NCBI RefSeq assembly: GCF_000731315.1 | Contig: NZ_HG938353.1 | Coordinates: 1,178,001 to 1,242,000, forward strand | Direction of reading: 5' to 3' | Length of the DNA stretch: 64,000 nt | From: Neorhizobium galegae bv. orientalis str. HAMBI 540 | GTDB taxonomy: Bacteria > Pseudomonadota > Alphaproteobacteria > Rhizobiales > Rhizobiaceae | Shown: in pieces, positions 1-8,957 of the stretch | Position numbering within the stretch: the first letter of the stretch is position 1 | How the letters are laid out: each line of letters starts with the position of its first letter | The notes under the pieces: generated by a model | Told to the model about the DNA's origin: nothing | The model's input: only the letters and a program-made list of their open reading frames with translations | The model's database searches: none | Translations under genes and position numbers: made by a program

Positions 1-602
1 CTTCGATGCTGCTCGGCTCGTTTGCTGCGATCGGCCAGCGCAACATCAAGCGGCTGATGGCCTATTCCTCGATCGGCCACATGGGCTACGCCCTTGTCGG
101 CCTTGCCGCCGGCTCCGAAACGGGTGTCTCCGGCGTCGTCCTTTACATGACCATCTACATGGTCATGACCTTGGGCACCTTCGCCTGCATCATGGCGATG
201 CGTCGCAAGGAAGGCGGCAATGTCGAGAATGTCGACGATCTCGCCGGCCTGTCCTCCACCAAGCCGTTCATGGCGGTGGTGCTGACCGCGCTGATGTTCT
301 CGATGGCCGGCATTCCGCCGCTCGCAGGCTTCTTCGCCAAGTATTTCGTGTTCGTCGCGGCGATCGAAGCCAAGCTTTATGCGCTGGCGGTCATCGGCGT
401 GCTCTCCTCGGTCGTCGGCGCCTATTATTACCTGCGCATCGTCAAGCTGATGTGGTTCGATGAAGCCAAGGGCGAGTTTGCCCGCATCTCCGGCGAACTG
501 CGCCTGGTCTTCGGCCTTTCCGGTCTCTTCGTCACGGCCTATGTGCTGATCGGCGGACCGATCGGCACGGCGGCAAGTGCCGCCGCGAAGTCCTTCTTCT
601 GA
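1..602 (+). CDS. nuoN: NADH-quinone oxidoreductase subunit N, C-terminal part
   Basis: This is the last 200 or so codons of NuoN, an antiporter-like membrane subunit of respiratory complex I that helps couple quinone reduction to proton pumping. The frame is open from the window edge, so the true start lies outside; the first ATG seen, at 6, is internal. The visible part has several hydrophobic segments and typical NuoN features: a [18 protein letters not shown] stretch near the start and [15 protein letters not shown] further on. birA begins two bases after the stop, so the end of the nuo operon probably reads through into birA and rnj. Family identity is secure; only the 5' part is missing. 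Confidence 0.95.
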   Translation, partial: SMLLGSFAAIGQRNIKRLMAYSSIGHMGYALVGLAAGSETGVSGVVLYMTIYMVMTLGTFACIMAMRRKEGGNVENVDDLAGLSSTKPFMAVVLTALMFSMAGIPPLAGFFAKYFVFVAAIEAKLYALAVIGVLSSVVGAYYYLRIVKLMWFDEAKGEFARISGELRLVFGLSGLFVTAYVLIGGPIGTAASAAAKSFF

Positions 603-604
603 GA

Positions 605-1375
605 ATGCCGGGAGCAAGGGACCGCTTCTCGCTCGATGCGTTCCGCCACGAGGCGCTCGATGAAGTCGGATCCACCAATAGCGAATGTCTCGCCCGCGCT
701 CGCGCGGGCGATTCCGGTTTGTTGTGGCTGACCGCGACGCGCCAGCTCGCCGGCCGTGGTCGCCGTGGCCGGGCCTGGACATCGGAACCCGGCAATCTCT
801 ATGCCTCGCTGCTGCTGATCGATCCTGCACCGCCGGAGAGGGTGGGCTCTTTGCCGCTCGCGGTCGCCGTCGCGGTCCATGCCGCCGTCAGGTCGGTTCT
901 GCCGCCGGGCGGCGAGCCACTCGACGTCAAATGGCCGAACGATATCCTCATCGGCCGCAAGAAGACCTGTGGTATTCTGCTGGAGGGTGAGGGGCTGCCG
1001 GATGGCCGCCGCGCGCTCGTCATCGGCATCGGCATCAACATCCGCCATATGCCCGACAGTGCTGCTTACGCGGTGACCCGGCTTGCCGACCATGGCGCCA
1101 ACATCTCGCCAGAGGAACTTTTCGCGCATCTTTTCAGGGAGATGGCGCAGGTTCTGGAATCCTGGGATGAGGGCCGGGGCACGCCCGAAATCAGCCGGCG
1201 CTGGCGCGAGGTCGCCTGCGGCATCGGCGAAAAAATCACCGTGAACCTGCCGGATCGCTCGCTTGTTGGCACATTCGCAGGTATCGATGACAAAGGATTT
1301 TTGCTGCTCGACACCGGATTGGGCGCGCTGACGTCGATCGCCGCCGGTGATGTATTTTTTCAAGGAATGGAATAG
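605..1375 (+). CDS. birA: Biotin--[acetyl-CoA-carboxylase] ligase (no DNA-binding domain)
   Basis: The 256-residue protein activates biotin with ATP and attaches it to the lysine of the carboxyl carrier protein; the AccB target is encoded in this window at 47799-48257. The ligase signature GRGRRGR is at residues 50-56 and KWPND at 109-113, followed by a small C-terminal SH3-like domain. Compared with E. coli BirA it lacks the N-terminal helix-turn-helix, so it should be a monofunctional enzyme and not a repressor. The ATG at 605 sits two bases after nuoN and the stop is nine bases before rnj, consistent with co-transcription. Confidence 0.93.
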   Translation: MPGARDRFSLDAFRHEALDEVGSTNSECLARARAGDSGLLWLTATRQLAGRGRRGRAWTSEPGNLYASLLLIDPAPPERVGSLPLAVAVAVHAAVRSVLPPGGEPLDVKWPNDILIGRKKTCGILLEGEGLPDGRRALVIGIGINIRHMPDSAAYAVTRLADHGANISPEELFAHLFREMAQVLESWDEGRGTPEISRRWREVACGIGEKITVNLPDRSLVGTFAGIDDKGFLLLDTGLGALTSIAAGDVFFQGME

Positions 1376-1384
1376 ACAAAGAAA

Positions 1385-3052
1385 ATGGCAAACCAAGAAG
1401 AACTGGTGTTTCTGCCGCTAGGTGGCGTCGGCGAGATCGGCATGAACCTCGCCCTCTACGGCTATGGAACGCCGGAGAAGCGCCAGTGGATCATGGTCGA
1501 TTGCGGCGTGACATTTCCGGGACCGGATCTGCCGGGCGTCGACCTCGTGCTGCCGGATATCCGCTTCCTCGCCAGCCAGCGCAGCCATCTCAAGGCGATG
1601 ATCATCACTCATGCGCATGAGGACCACTACGGCGCCATGAACGATCTGTGGCCGGGCCTCAACGTGCCCGTCTATGCCTCGCCGTTTACCGCCGGCATGC
1701 TGGAGGCGAAACGCAACTACGAAGGTTCGCGCGCTGAAATCCCGGTGACGATCTTCAAGGCCGGTGACCGTATCAATATCGGCCCGTTCGAGATCGAGGC
1801 CATTGGCGTCAACCATTCGATCCCCGAGCCGATGTCGCTGGTGATCCGCACCCCGCTCGGCAATGTCGTTCATACCGGCGACTGGAAGATCGATCACGCG
1901 CCGTCGCTCGGACCGTTCACCGACGAGGCGCGCTTCCGCAAGATCGGCGACGAGGGCGTGCTGGCGCTGATGTGCGACAGCACTAACTCCATGCGCGAAG
2001 GCGTTTCGCCATCGGAAGAGGAAGTCTCCGAAGGCCTGCGCCAGATCATCGAGGCGGCCGAGGGCCGGGTGGCGATCACCACCTTCTCGTCGAATGTCGG
2101 CCGCATCCGCTCGATCGCCCAGGCCGCAGACGCCGCCGGCCGCGAAGTCCTTTTGCTCGGCTCCTCGCTGAAACGCGTCGTCGGCGTCGCCCGCGACATC
2201 GGCATCATGGAAGGCCTGAAGCCCTTCATCGCCGAGGACGAATACGGTTACATCCCGCGCGACAAGATCGTGGTGATCCTGACCGGCAGCCAGGGCGAGC
2301 CGCGCGCGGCACTCGCCAAGATCGCCCGCGACGAGATGCGCCACGTGGCGCTGACGTCAGGCGATACGGTGGTCTTTTCCTCGCGCACCATTCCCGGCAA
2401 CGAAAAGGCGATCATCGAGATCAAGAACGGCCTGATCGAGCAGGGGATCAAGATCGTCACCGACAGCGACGCGCTCGTCCATGTCTCCGGCCACCCGCGC
2501 CGCAGCGAACTGGTCCAGATGTACGAATGGACCCGCCCGCAGATCCTCGTGCCCGTCCATGGCGAGGCCGCGCATCTGACGGCCCAGGCCGAGCTCGGCG
2601 CATCCGTCGGCATCAAGACCATTCCGCGGGTTCGTAACGGCAACATCCTGCGCCTTGCGCCCGGCCCGGCCGAGGTGATCGGCGATGCGCCGCATGGCCG
2701 CATCTTCAAGGACGGCAAGCTGATCGGCGATTTCGAGGAAATGGGCATCGGCGACCGCCGCAAGCTCTCCTTTGTCGGTCATGTCTCCGTCAACGTCCTT
2801 CTCGACACCCGTTATGACTTCGTGACCGATCCCGATCTCATCGCCTTCGGCCTGCCGGAATTCGACGACGAGGGCGAGGACATGGAGGATACGCTTTATG
2901 ACGCCGTGCTCGGCGCCGTCGAAAGCATTCCGCGCGCCCGCCGCAAGGATCTCGACATGGTCCGCGAGGCGATCCGCCGCGCCGTCCGCTCTACCGCCAA
3001 CGAGGCCTGGGGCAAGAAACCGATCGTGACGGTGTTTGTTACTCGTCTCTGA
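1385..3052 (+). CDS. rnj: Ribonuclease J
   Basis: A 555-residue metallo-beta-lactamase/beta-CASP nuclease that degrades and matures RNA with 5'-exonuclease and endonuclease activity. The metal-binding motif HAHEDH is at residues 76-81, with further conserved blocks (HTGDWKID, CDSTN, and the beta-CASP segment VHVSGHPRRSELVQMYEW). Length matches RNase J. The ATG is nine bases after birA, so it probably lies in the nuo-birA transcript. In alphaproteobacteria RNase J matures 23S rRNA 5' ends (family knowledge). The window also encodes RNase R and RNase E, so three major RNA-degrading enzymes lie within 50 kb. Confidence 0.93.
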   Translation: MANQEELVFLPLGGVGEIGMNLALYGYGTPEKRQWIMVDCGVTFPGPDLPGVDLVLPDIRFLASQRSHLKAMIITHAHEDHYGAMNDLWPGLNVPVYASPFTAGMLEAKRNYEGSRAEIPVTIFKAGDRINIGPFEIEAIGVNHSIPEPMSLVIRTPLGNVVHTGDWKIDHAPSLGPFTDEARFRKIGDEGVLALMCDSTNSMREGVSPSEEEVSEGLRQIIEAAEGRVAITTFSSNVGRIRSIAQAADAAGREVLLLGSSLKRVVGVARDIGIMEGLKPFIAEDEYGYIPRDKIVVILTGSQGEPRAALAKIARDEMRHVALTSGDTVVFSSRTIPGNEKAIIEIKNGLIEQGIKIVTDSDALVHVSGHPRRSELVQMYEWTRPQILVPVHGEAAHLTAQAELGASVGIKTIPRVRNGNILRLAPGPAEVIGDAPHGRIFKDGKLIGDFEEMGIGDRRKLSFVGHVSVNVLLDTRYDFVTDPDLIAFGLPEFDDEGEDMEDTLYDAVLGAVESIPRARRKDLDMVREAIRRAVRSTANEAWGKKPIVTVFVTRL

Positions 3053-3103
3053 GGGGCGGGCGGTTCGGACGTCCGTTTTGGAGTGAGACGATGCCCCGAG
3101 TCG

Positions 3104-3240
3104 ATCTCCCCTCTTGAGGGGGAGATGCCCGGCAGGGCAGAGAGGGGTATTGCGGCATATTCTTCTACCACCGTATTTGCCGCACCGTCGCCACCCCCCT
3201 CTGTCACCTTCGGTGACATCTCCCCCTCAAGGGGGGAGAT
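3104..3240 (+). repeat. Palindromic MITE-like intergenic element
   Basis: A 137-base element lies between rnj and mce. Its ends are imperfect inverted repeats of about 45 bases: 3104-3147 reads as the reverse complement of roughly 3197-3240 with few mismatches. Each end itself holds a small palindrome (3104-3126 and 3218-3240, a C-run then a G-run around CTTGAG or CTCAAG) and the right end adds a perfect GTCACC/GGTGAC hairpin at 3203-3217. Transcribed, it would fold into one long hairpin with cruciform tips. It has no coding capacity. The design resembles short palindromic repeats known between Rhizobiales genes; I cannot count copies from one window. Confidence 0.7.
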
Positions 3241-3320
3241 CATAGGGAGCCCGCGGCACCGTCCGCATCTCTATAGGCAGCCGCTCCAAAACCGCCTAAC
3301 CTGCACTCGGGAGGACAGAC

Positions 3321-3725
3321 ATGCTCGGACGCGTCAATCACATCGCCATCGCCGTGCCGGATCTTGGCATCGCGACCACGATGTATCGCGATACGCTCGG
3401 CGCCCGCGTCTCCCAGGCCCAGGCCTTGCCGGAGCATGGTGTCACCGTGGTCTTCGTCGAGCTCCCCAACACCAAGGTGGAACTGCTCGAACCGCTCGGG
3501 CCCGATTCGCCGATTGCGGCTTTCCTGGAGAAAAATCCCTCCGGCGGCATGCACCATATCTGCTACGAGGTGGACGATATCGTCGCTGCGCGTGACACGC
3601 TGAAAGCGGCCGGCGCGCGGGTGCTCGGAGACGGCAATCCGAAGACCGGAGCCCATGGAAAACCTGTGCTTTTCCTGCATCCGAAGGACTTCAACGGCAC
3701 CCTGATCGAGCTCGAACAGGTATGA
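3321..3725 (+). CDS. mce: Methylmalonyl-CoA epimerase
   Basis: A 134-residue vicinal-oxygen-chelate (glyoxalase fold) protein that interconverts the (S) and (R) forms of methylmalonyl-CoA in propionyl-CoA breakdown. It shows the two-module pattern: RVNHIAIAVPDL at the N terminus with the first metal-binding His, GMHHICYEVDD in the middle with the second, and a C-terminal FLHPKDFNGTLIELEQ holding the metal-binding Glu. Length is typical. A purine-rich GGGAGGAC lies just upstream of the ATG. It follows the palindromic element, so transcription may be separate from rnj. Lactoylglutathione-lyase-like relatives are less likely given the motif set. Confidence 0.9.
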   Translation: MLGRVNHIAIAVPDLGIATTMYRDTLGARVSQAQALPEHGVTVVFVELPNTKVELLEPLGPDSPIAAFLEKNPSGGMHHICYEVDDIVAARDTLKAAGARVLGDGNPKTGAHGKPVLFLHPKDFNGTLIELEQV

Positions 3726-3827
3726 TTCCCACAGCTGTGACATCACGCCGGGGTCTCTTGGTTTGAGCTTGCCCGCCTTTCAGCCTATAAGGGCGCCAAT
3801 TCTTCGAACCGGAATCGAGTCGAAACC

Positions 3828-4097
3828 ATGCCTCTTTTGACGGTCGCCGCCATCTATTTCATCATCTGGTGGACCGTGCTCTTCATCGTCCTTCCGCTCG
3901 GCTATCGCAGCCAGCAGGAAGACGGTGAGGTGACCATAGGGACTGTGGAAAGCGCTCCGGCCCGGTTTCGCGGCGGTCGCGTCGTGCTTTTGACGACGGT
4001 GATCTCGACACTGCTCTATGTGGGCTACTACGTCGCATCCGCCTATTTCGGCGTCGGCATTGGCGATATTCCGGTGATCGTCCCGACCTTCGAATAG
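3828..4097 (+). CDS. DUF1467 family small membrane protein
   Basis: An 89-residue protein with two predicted membrane helices (about residues 5-27 and 53-75) joined by a polar loop with ARFRGGR. It matches the DUF1467 family by pattern (N-terminal AIYFIIWWTVLFIVLPLG). The family is found in alphaproteobacteria, often between mce and proS as here, and has no established function. The 102-base gap before it holds no other gene. Confidence 0.82.
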   Translation: MPLLTVAAIYFIIWWTVLFIVLPLGYRSQQEDGEVTIGTVESAPARFRGGRVVLLTTVISTLLYVGYYVASAYFGVGIGDIPVIVPTFE

Positions 4098-4221
4098 GTG
4101 GGCGAATAGGGCGACCGAATAAGGCAGGATCGTCGGGAGCCTGTCATTTCCCTGTCATGATTTGCAGGCATAGGAAGCGGCGACGAAGGCGCTCGCGCTT
4201 TATCGTTCCGGGTGACGAGAA

Positions 4222-4254
4222 AGCAAAAAAAAACAAGGCGGTTAAGCCTTGTTT
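4222..4254 (-). terminator. Rho-independent terminator facing the minus strand
   Basis: A perfect nine-base stem (AAACAAGGC at 4231-4239, GCCTTGTTT at 4246-4254) with a six-base loop. On the minus strand it is followed directly by a run of nine or ten Ts (the A-run at 4225-4233 on plus), the classic intrinsic-terminator form. On the plus strand the following bases are less T-rich. Both flanking protein genes are on plus, so the orientation calls for a minus transcript. Confidence 0.75.
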
Positions 4255-4380
4255 CTAGTTTCGCGTGATCCTTAACCGTTACCGGGGCAGCGACAAGCGC
4301 GCCTAAGATCTGATCCTCCCAAGACTTGACCGCGAAATGACAAGAATTTGAACTCCTTGCCTCTTTTGTGAGCTGAACCT
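4222..4380 (-). ncRNA. Candidate trans-acting small RNA upstream of proS
   Basis: The minus-facing terminator at 4222-4254 needs a transcript, and no minus-strand gene lies upstream of it before proS. The simplest explanation is a small RNA of roughly 100-160 bases read leftward and ending here. From memory, which I cannot check, the alpha-r9 small RNA family of Sinorhizobium (Smr9C, about 150 bases) is located next to proS. The 5' end given is a guess: I found no convincing minus-strand -35/-10 pair. Confidence 0.4.
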
Positions 4381-4651
4381 AGCTCAAAGGATGTGCTTTG
4401 TCATCTGGTTTTTTGTATTTTTGCTACACTTCTTTAAAATTTTTCAGTTGACAAAAATGTCGCACGCTTGCCATGAATTTTCCGCTTTTTGCGGGTCTGA
4501 AGTGCTGGCGCAGATTCGTGAACAACGTGCGATTCATGCTGGGGCGGGTTCCCTTGGAGCCCCGGAACGGCTATGTACCCTCCCAATATTGTTGAAGAAA
4601 ATGGCCGATTCCTCGCGTGGTGGGGATAGGCCGGCAACCTCGGAAATCGCG

Positions 4652-5977
4652 ATGCGCCTGTCCCGCTATTTTATGCCCATCCTGAAGGAAAACCCCAAGG
4701 AAGCGGAAATCGTGTCCCACCGGCTGATGCTGCGTGCCGGCATGATCCGCCAGCAGAGCCAGGGCATCTATTCCTGGCTGCCGCTCGGCAAGCGGGTGCT
4801 CGACAAGGTCAATGCCATCATCCGCGAGGAGCAGAACCGCGCCGGCGCCATCGAGGTGCTGATGCCGACGCTGCAGTCCGCCGAACTCTGGCAGGAAAGC
4901 GGCCGTTACGACGCCTACGGCAAGGAAATGCTGCGCATCAAGGACCGCCAGGAGCGGCCGATGCTTTACGGCCCCACCAACGAGGAAATGATCACGGATA
5001 TCTTCCGGTCCTACGTCAAATCCTACAAGAACCTGCCGCTCAACCTTTATCACATCCAGCTGAAGTTCCGTGACGAGATCCGTCCGCGCTTCGGCACCAT
5101 GCGCTCGCGCGAATTCCTGATGAAGGACGCCTATTCCTTCGACCTGACCAAGGAAGACGCCGAGCATTCCTATCGCAAGATGTTCACCGCCTATCTGCGC
5201 ACCTTTGCGAGGCTCGGCCTACGGGCGATCCCGATGCGCGCCGATACCGGCCCGATCGGCGGCAACCTGTCCCACGAATTCATCATCCTTGCCGAGACCG
5301 GCGAGTCGGAAGTGTTTTCCCACAAGGATTTTGTGAACTTCGATATCCCCGGCACGGACACCAATTTCGACAATGTCGAGGCCATGCAGGCGGTCTTCGA
5401 CAAGTGGACGTCGATCTACGCCGCGACCTCGGAAATGCACGACGAGGAGGCCTTCAACGCCATTCCCGAGACCGATCGGCTGTCCGCCCGCGGCATCGAG
5501 GTCGGCCATATCTTCTATTTCGGCACCAAATATTCCGAGCCTATGGGCGCCAAGGTGCAGGGACCGGACGGCAAGGAACACCCTGTCCACATGGGTTCCT
5601 ACGGCATCGGCCCGACACGCCTTGTTCCCGCCATCATCGAAGCATCGCATGACGACAACGGAATCATCTGGCCGGCATCGGTCGCGCCGTTCGACGTCGT
5701 GGTCATCAACATGAAGCCCGGCGACGAGGCCTGCGACCGGATCTGCGAAACGCTCTATGGCGGTCTCGCAACGGTCGGCAAGGACGTGCTCTACGACGAT
5801 ACGGACGAGCGCGCCGGCACCAAGTTCGCGACCGCCGACCTGATCGGCGTGCCGATCCAGGTGATTGTCGGACCCCGCTCCGCCGCGTCAGGCGAAGTGG
5901 AGGTCAAGGACCGCAAGACCGGCGAGCGCGAAACGCTGACCGTCGAAGCGGCCATGAACAGGCTCGCCGGCCGATAA
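4652..5977 (+). CDS. proS: Prolyl-tRNA synthetase (short alphaproteobacterial form)
   Basis: A class II synthetase that charges tRNA-Pro. I start it at the ATG at 4652 ([15 protein letters not shown]), giving 441 residues, the usual size of the rhizobial form. The open frame back to 4391 would add 87 residues that look like leader sequence. Motif 2 is visible as [17 protein letters not shown] with the following KDAYSF, and motif 3 as [13 protein letters not shown]; a C-terminal anticodon-binding domain follows. The insertion domain that edits mischarged alanine in the 570-residue E. coli type is absent, so Ala-tRNA-Pro would need a separate YbaK or ProXp-type deacylase. Confidence 0.93.
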   Translation: MRLSRYFMPILKENPKEAEIVSHRLMLRAGMIRQQSQGIYSWLPLGKRVLDKVNAIIREEQNRAGAIEVLMPTLQSAELWQESGRYDAYGKEMLRIKDRQERPMLYGPTNEEMITDIFRSYVKSYKNLPLNLYHIQLKFRDEIRPRFGTMRSREFLMKDAYSFDLTKEDAEHSYRKMFTAYLRTFARLGLRAIPMRADTGPIGGNLSHEFIILAETGESEVFSHKDFVNFDIPGTDTNFDNVEAMQAVFDKWTSIYAATSEMHDEEAFNAIPETDRLSARGIEVGHIFYFGTKYSEPMGAKVQGPDGKEHPVHMGSYGIGPTRLVPAIIEASHDDNGIIWPASVAPFDVVVINMKPGDEACDRICETLYGGLATVGKDVLYDDTDERAGTKFATADLIGVPIQVIVGPRSAASGEVEVKDRKTGERETLTVEAAMNRLAGR

Positions 5978-6030
5978 GCCGGTCGGGCTATAGGGCGGAT
6001 CTACCGCCGACGGCAGGTTGAGGAAACGGC

Positions 6031-7338
6031 ATGGCGAGCGTCGCGGCGAATGGTGAAGCGGTAAAGGCGGGTGGTTCGCCCGCGGCCGGTCCTTTCTCGG
6101 CCTTCGAGCGGATGGTCGCCTGGCGTTACCTGCGCTCGCGCCGCCGCGAAGCTTTCATCTCGGTGATCGCCGGCTTCTCCTTCATCGGCATCATGCTCGG
6201 CGTTGCGACGCTGATCATCGTCATGGCCGTGATGAACGGGTTCCGCACCGAACTCATCTCGCGCATCCTCGGCATCAACGGCCACATGATCGTCCAGCCG
6301 ATCGACGGCCCGCTCACCGATTACGCCGAGCTCACCCAGAAATTTGCGTCCGTGCCGGGCGTCCGCATGGCGTTGCCGCTGGTCGAGGGCCAGACGCTGG
6401 CGTCGGGCCGCGGTGGTGCAGGTTCCGGCGCGCTGGTGCGCGGCGTCCGTCCGGAAGATCTCGAAAAGCTGTCCGAAGTCGCCGGAAACGTCAAGTCCGG
6501 CGATATGGTCGGTTTTGCCTCGGGGCAGGGCGTGCTGGTCGGCTCCAGGCTCGCCGCCCAGCTCGGCCTTTCTGCCGGCGACCAAATCACGCTGATCTCG
6601 CCGGAAGGCGACGTGACGCCGATGGGCGTCAATCCACGCGTCAAATCCTACCCGGTCTCCGGCATTTTCGAGATCGGCATGTCGGAATACGACGCGACGA
6701 TCATCTATATGCCGCTCGAGGAATCGCAGCTCTATTTTAATGCCGAAGGCATCGTTCAGTCGATCGAGCTGTTCGTCGACAATCCAGACAATGTCGACGA
6801 CCTGCGCCCGAAGATCGAGGCGGCGGCGGGCCGCCAGATCTTCATCACCGACTGGCGCCAGCGCAACCAGACCTTCTTCTCCGCGCTTCAGGTGGAGCGC
6901 AACGTCATGTTCATGATCCTGACCCTGATCGTACTGGTGGCGGCGCTCAACATCATCTCCGGCCTGATCATGCTGGTGAAGGACAAGGGCAGCGATATCG
7001 CCATCCTGCGCACCATGGGCGCGGGTGCGGGGGCGATCATGCGTATCTTCTTCATGACCGGGGCGGCGATCGGCATCGTCGGAACGTTTGCCGGCGTCCT
7101 GCTCGGCGTGGTCGTCTGTCTCAACGTCGAATCCATCCGCCAGTTCTTCTCCTGGGTCTCGGGCACCATCCTCTTCGATCCGCAACTCTATTTCCTCAGC
7201 CAGTTGCCGGCGGAGATGAGCTTTGGCGAGACCTTCTCGGTGGTCATGATGGCGCTCGTTCTTTCCTTCATCGCGACCATCCTTCCGGCTTGGCGAGCCT
7301 CCCGGCTCGATCCTGTCCAGGCCCTCCGATACGAATAG
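6031..7338 (+). CDS. Lipoprotein-releasing ABC transporter permease (LolC/LolE type)
   Basis: A 435-residue inner-membrane protein of the Lol system, which extracts mature lipoproteins and hands them to the periplasmic carrier LolA. One membrane helix lies near residues 38-62, a large periplasmic domain follows, and three helices lie in the last 150 residues, within a FtsX-like segment ending [13 protein letters not shown] (DPVQALRYE here). Only one LolC/E-type gene precedes lolD, so the transporter is probably built from two copies of this one protein, as proposed for LolF. A GAGG lies before the ATG. lolD starts 14 bases after the stop, so they form an operon. Confidence 0.9.
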   Translation: MASVAANGEAVKAGGSPAAGPFSAFERMVAWRYLRSRRREAFISVIAGFSFIGIMLGVATLIIVMAVMNGFRTELISRILGINGHMIVQPIDGPLTDYAELTQKFASVPGVRMALPLVEGQTLASGRGGAGSGALVRGVRPEDLEKLSEVAGNVKSGDMVGFASGQGVLVGSRLAAQLGLSAGDQITLISPEGDVTPMGVNPRVKSYPVSGIFEIGMSEYDATIIYMPLEESQLYFNAEGIVQSIELFVDNPDNVDDLRPKIEAAAGRQIFITDWRQRNQTFFSALQVERNVMFMILTLIVLVAALNIISGLIMLVKDKGSDIAILRTMGAGAGAIMRIFFMTGAAIGIVGTFAGVLLGVVVCLNVESIRQFFSWVSGTILFDPQLYFLSQLPAEMSFGETFSVVMMALVLSFIATILPAWRASRLDPVQALRYE

Positions 7339-7352
7339 GACCCACATCCTTC

Positions 7353-8036
7353 ATGGCACCCAAAACCGTCTTGCAGCTCTCGGGCGTCGAACGTCACTAT
7401 GGCCAGGGCGAGACCACGCTTTCGATCCTGAAGGGGGCTGATTTCGACCTGAAGACCGGCGAGATCGTCGCGCTGGTCGCTCCGTCCGGCACAGGCAAGT
7501 CGACGCTTCTGCATCTCGCCGGCCTGCTCGAACATCCCGACGCCGGCGAGGTCTTTCTCGCCGGGCATGCCTGCAACGGGCTTCCCGATGCGGAGCGCAC
7601 CGCGATGCGCCGCAACCAGATCGGTTTCGTCTATCAGTTCCACCATCTCCTGCCGGAGTTTTCCGCGGTAGAGAACATCATGATGCCGCAGTTGATCGCC
7701 GGCCTTTCCAAGGCCGAGGCGAAGGAGCGGGCGGCTCAGCTTCTGGACTATATGCGCATCGGCCACCGTGCCGAGCACCGCCCCTCCGAGCTTTCCGGCG
7801 GCGAGCAGCAGCGCGTGGCGATTGCCCGCGCCGTCGCCAACGCCCCGCGCGTGCTTCTCGCCGACGAGCCGACCGGCAATCTCGACCCGAAGACGGCCTC
7901 TTACGTCTTCGACGCGCTGGAGGCGCTGGTGCGCCAGTCCGGCCTCGCGGCCCTGATCGCCACCCACAACCACGACCTCGCCAGCCGCATGGACCGCCGC
8001 GTGACAATCGAGGGCGGCAAAGTCGTCGAGATGTGA
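7353..8036 (+). CDS. lolD: Lipoprotein-releasing system ATP-binding protein
   Basis: The 227-residue ATPase partner of the permease just upstream. Walker A is APSGTGKST, the ABC signature [14 protein letters not shown], and Walker [13 protein letters not shown], followed by the switch histidine in [11 protein letters not shown] choose the ATG at 7353 because it gives the normal N terminus ([25 protein letters not shown]); the frame also extends back into the permease gene to 7290. Position directly after the permease supports the Lol assignment over MacB- or FtsE-type ATPases. Confidence 0.92.
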   Translation: MAPKTVLQLSGVERHYGQGETTLSILKGADFDLKTGEIVALVAPSGTGKSTLLHLAGLLEHPDAGEVFLAGHACNGLPDAERTAMRRNQIGFVYQFHHLLPEFSAVENIMMPQLIAGLSKAEAKERAAQLLDYMRIGHRAEHRPSELSGGEQQRVAIARAVANAPRVLLADEPTGNLDPKTASYVFDALEALVRQSGLAALIATHNHDLASRMDRRVTIEGGKVVEM

Positions 8037-8057
8037 AGAGGCGGATATGCGTGCGTC

Positions 8058-8206
8058 TGGATCCTTGGGTCAAGCCCAAGGATGACGGAGAGGGCGGCGG
8101 ATGAGGGAGGAGAGGCGCCCGTCATCCAAGGTCGCCACCCTCGGCATCCAAGGTCGTCATCCTCGGCATCCAAGGTCGTCATCCTCGGGCTTGACCCGAG
8201 GATCCA
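8058..8206 (+). repeat. Inverted-repeat element with internal 22-base tandem repeats
   Basis: A 149-base element right after lolD. The ends are 29-base near-perfect inverted repeats (8058-8086 and 8178-8206), each itself a palindrome around TTGGGTCAAGCCCAA or CGGGCTTGACCCG. Inside are three tandem 22-base units: 8121-8142 (two or three mismatches), 8143-8164 and 8165-8186 (identical). The motif with CGGGCTTGACCCGAGGAT is a familiar intergenic palindrome in alphaproteobacteria. The right end could also help terminate lolD transcription. Confidence 0.7.
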
Positions 8207-8698
8207 CCCTCCAAACGCCGACCTATCCGGGCATATCTGACACCTGCCCTCCAGCCCTATCAAGCACTTAGCCTCCCGCTCATCCCCCGCCTTCCCAACC
8301 TGTGCCTACAATCCCCCCGTTCCGTCGCGGATACACCGGCAGGCGTGCTGGCGAGGCGGGACCGGCGCCGGGTGGGAGGAAACGACGTAAGTCCTTGCAT
8401 TCGGGGTTCGCGGAAAATGGTCTCGCCTCCGGCGACAACGGGGAGAGGTGAAGGCAAACGGACCGAGCCTTCGTCTCTTGATGCCCGAAAGCGCGCGCCG
8501 GACGTGCCTGTGCGGCACACATGGTGGCTGACCGGATGGTGTCGCCGGATTTTCAAAGTCCGACCGATACTATCGGAGCAACCGGCGGAGATCCGTGGAA
8601 GCCTTTCCGATCAAATCGGATGGGGCGTCCCGGGTCATACGAACACCGTCCGGAAGAGCCACGGCAGAGGGACCGAAGTCGCGGATATTAACCGCCGA

Positions 8699-8759
8699 AC
8701 GGGGCGCTGAGAGGTGTCACCTAAACTAAAAACTTACGAGGCAGCTTTCAGCGCCCCGT
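8699..8759 (+). repeat. Long isolated hairpin
   Basis: Two 15-base arms, 8699-8713 and 8745-8759, pair with one mismatch (core GGGGCGCTGA with TCAGCGCCCC) around a 31-base A-rich loop. There is no T-run on either side, so it is not an ordinary terminator. It could be a structured RNA, a protein site or a degenerate palindromic repeat. Confidence 0.55.
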
Positions 8760-8899
8760 CCGAAATTGCTCATGCCCGGATGGTCATCCAGTCCGGACGT
8801 ATCCGCATGCGCCGATCCGGCCGAACCCTCACCGTTAATCCCTTGTTTACCAGGTGAGGGAGGATATCGCGATATGGTTGTTTCTGGTCTGTTCTTTTA

Positions 8900-8928
8900 T
8901 TGACTCCCAAACAAAATGAGAACAAAAT
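8900..8928 (+). promoter_or_regulatory. Probable sigma-70 promoter with overlapping AAAC/GAAC array
   Basis: TTGACT at 8900-8905 and CAAAAT at 8923-8928 are separated by 17 bases, a reasonable housekeeping promoter, 30 bases ahead of the small ORF at 8958. The same DNA carries AAAC (8909-8912), GAAC (8920-8923) and AAAC (8931-8934), each seven bases apart. That is the spacing of the alphaproteobacterial LexA site GAAC-N7-GAAC but with only one exact half-site, so LexA control is doubtful. Confidence 0.45.
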
Positions 8929-8957
8929 AAAAACATAAGAGAACACGGGAGACGACG

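Larger units (their letters stand above)
4098..4651. other. Gene-free stretch between DUF1467 gene and proS
   Basis: This 554-base stretch has no convincing protein gene on either strand. The proS frame stays open back to 4391, but that extension is AT-rich, unlike ProS, and the conserved protein starts at 4652. The stretch holds the hairpin at 4231-4254, an imperfect inverted repeat at 4365-4390 (GAGCT, six bases, AGCTC), and a TTGACA at 4448-4453 that could be the -35 box for proS. The base composition falls clearly below that of the flanks around 4380-4460, as expected for a promoter region. Confidence 0.6.
8037..8957. other. Repeat-rich gene-poor stretch between lolD and dnaE
   Basis: About 920 bases without a gene I can support. 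It holds the repeat element at 8058-8206 and the large hairpin at 8699-8759. Frames open on both strands between 8280 and 8710 are rich in Arg, Pro and Gly and overlap each other, which is what random high-GC sequence gives. The part 8300-8560 looks like degraded or repeat-type intergenic DNA. Confidence 0.55.

Noticed and set aside
4391..4651. Longer N terminus for ProS
   Set aside because: The 87 extra residues come from AT-rich leader DNA and do not look like ProS; the family start is at 4652.
8121..8186. Tandem 22-base units as a CRISPR-like array
   Set aside because: Units are directly adjacent with no spacers, and no cas genes are present.
8280..8710. Overlapping open frames of 70-120 codons on both strands
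   Set aside because: Arg/Pro/Gly-rich, mutually overlapping, no ribosome sites, inside repeat-like intergenic DNA.
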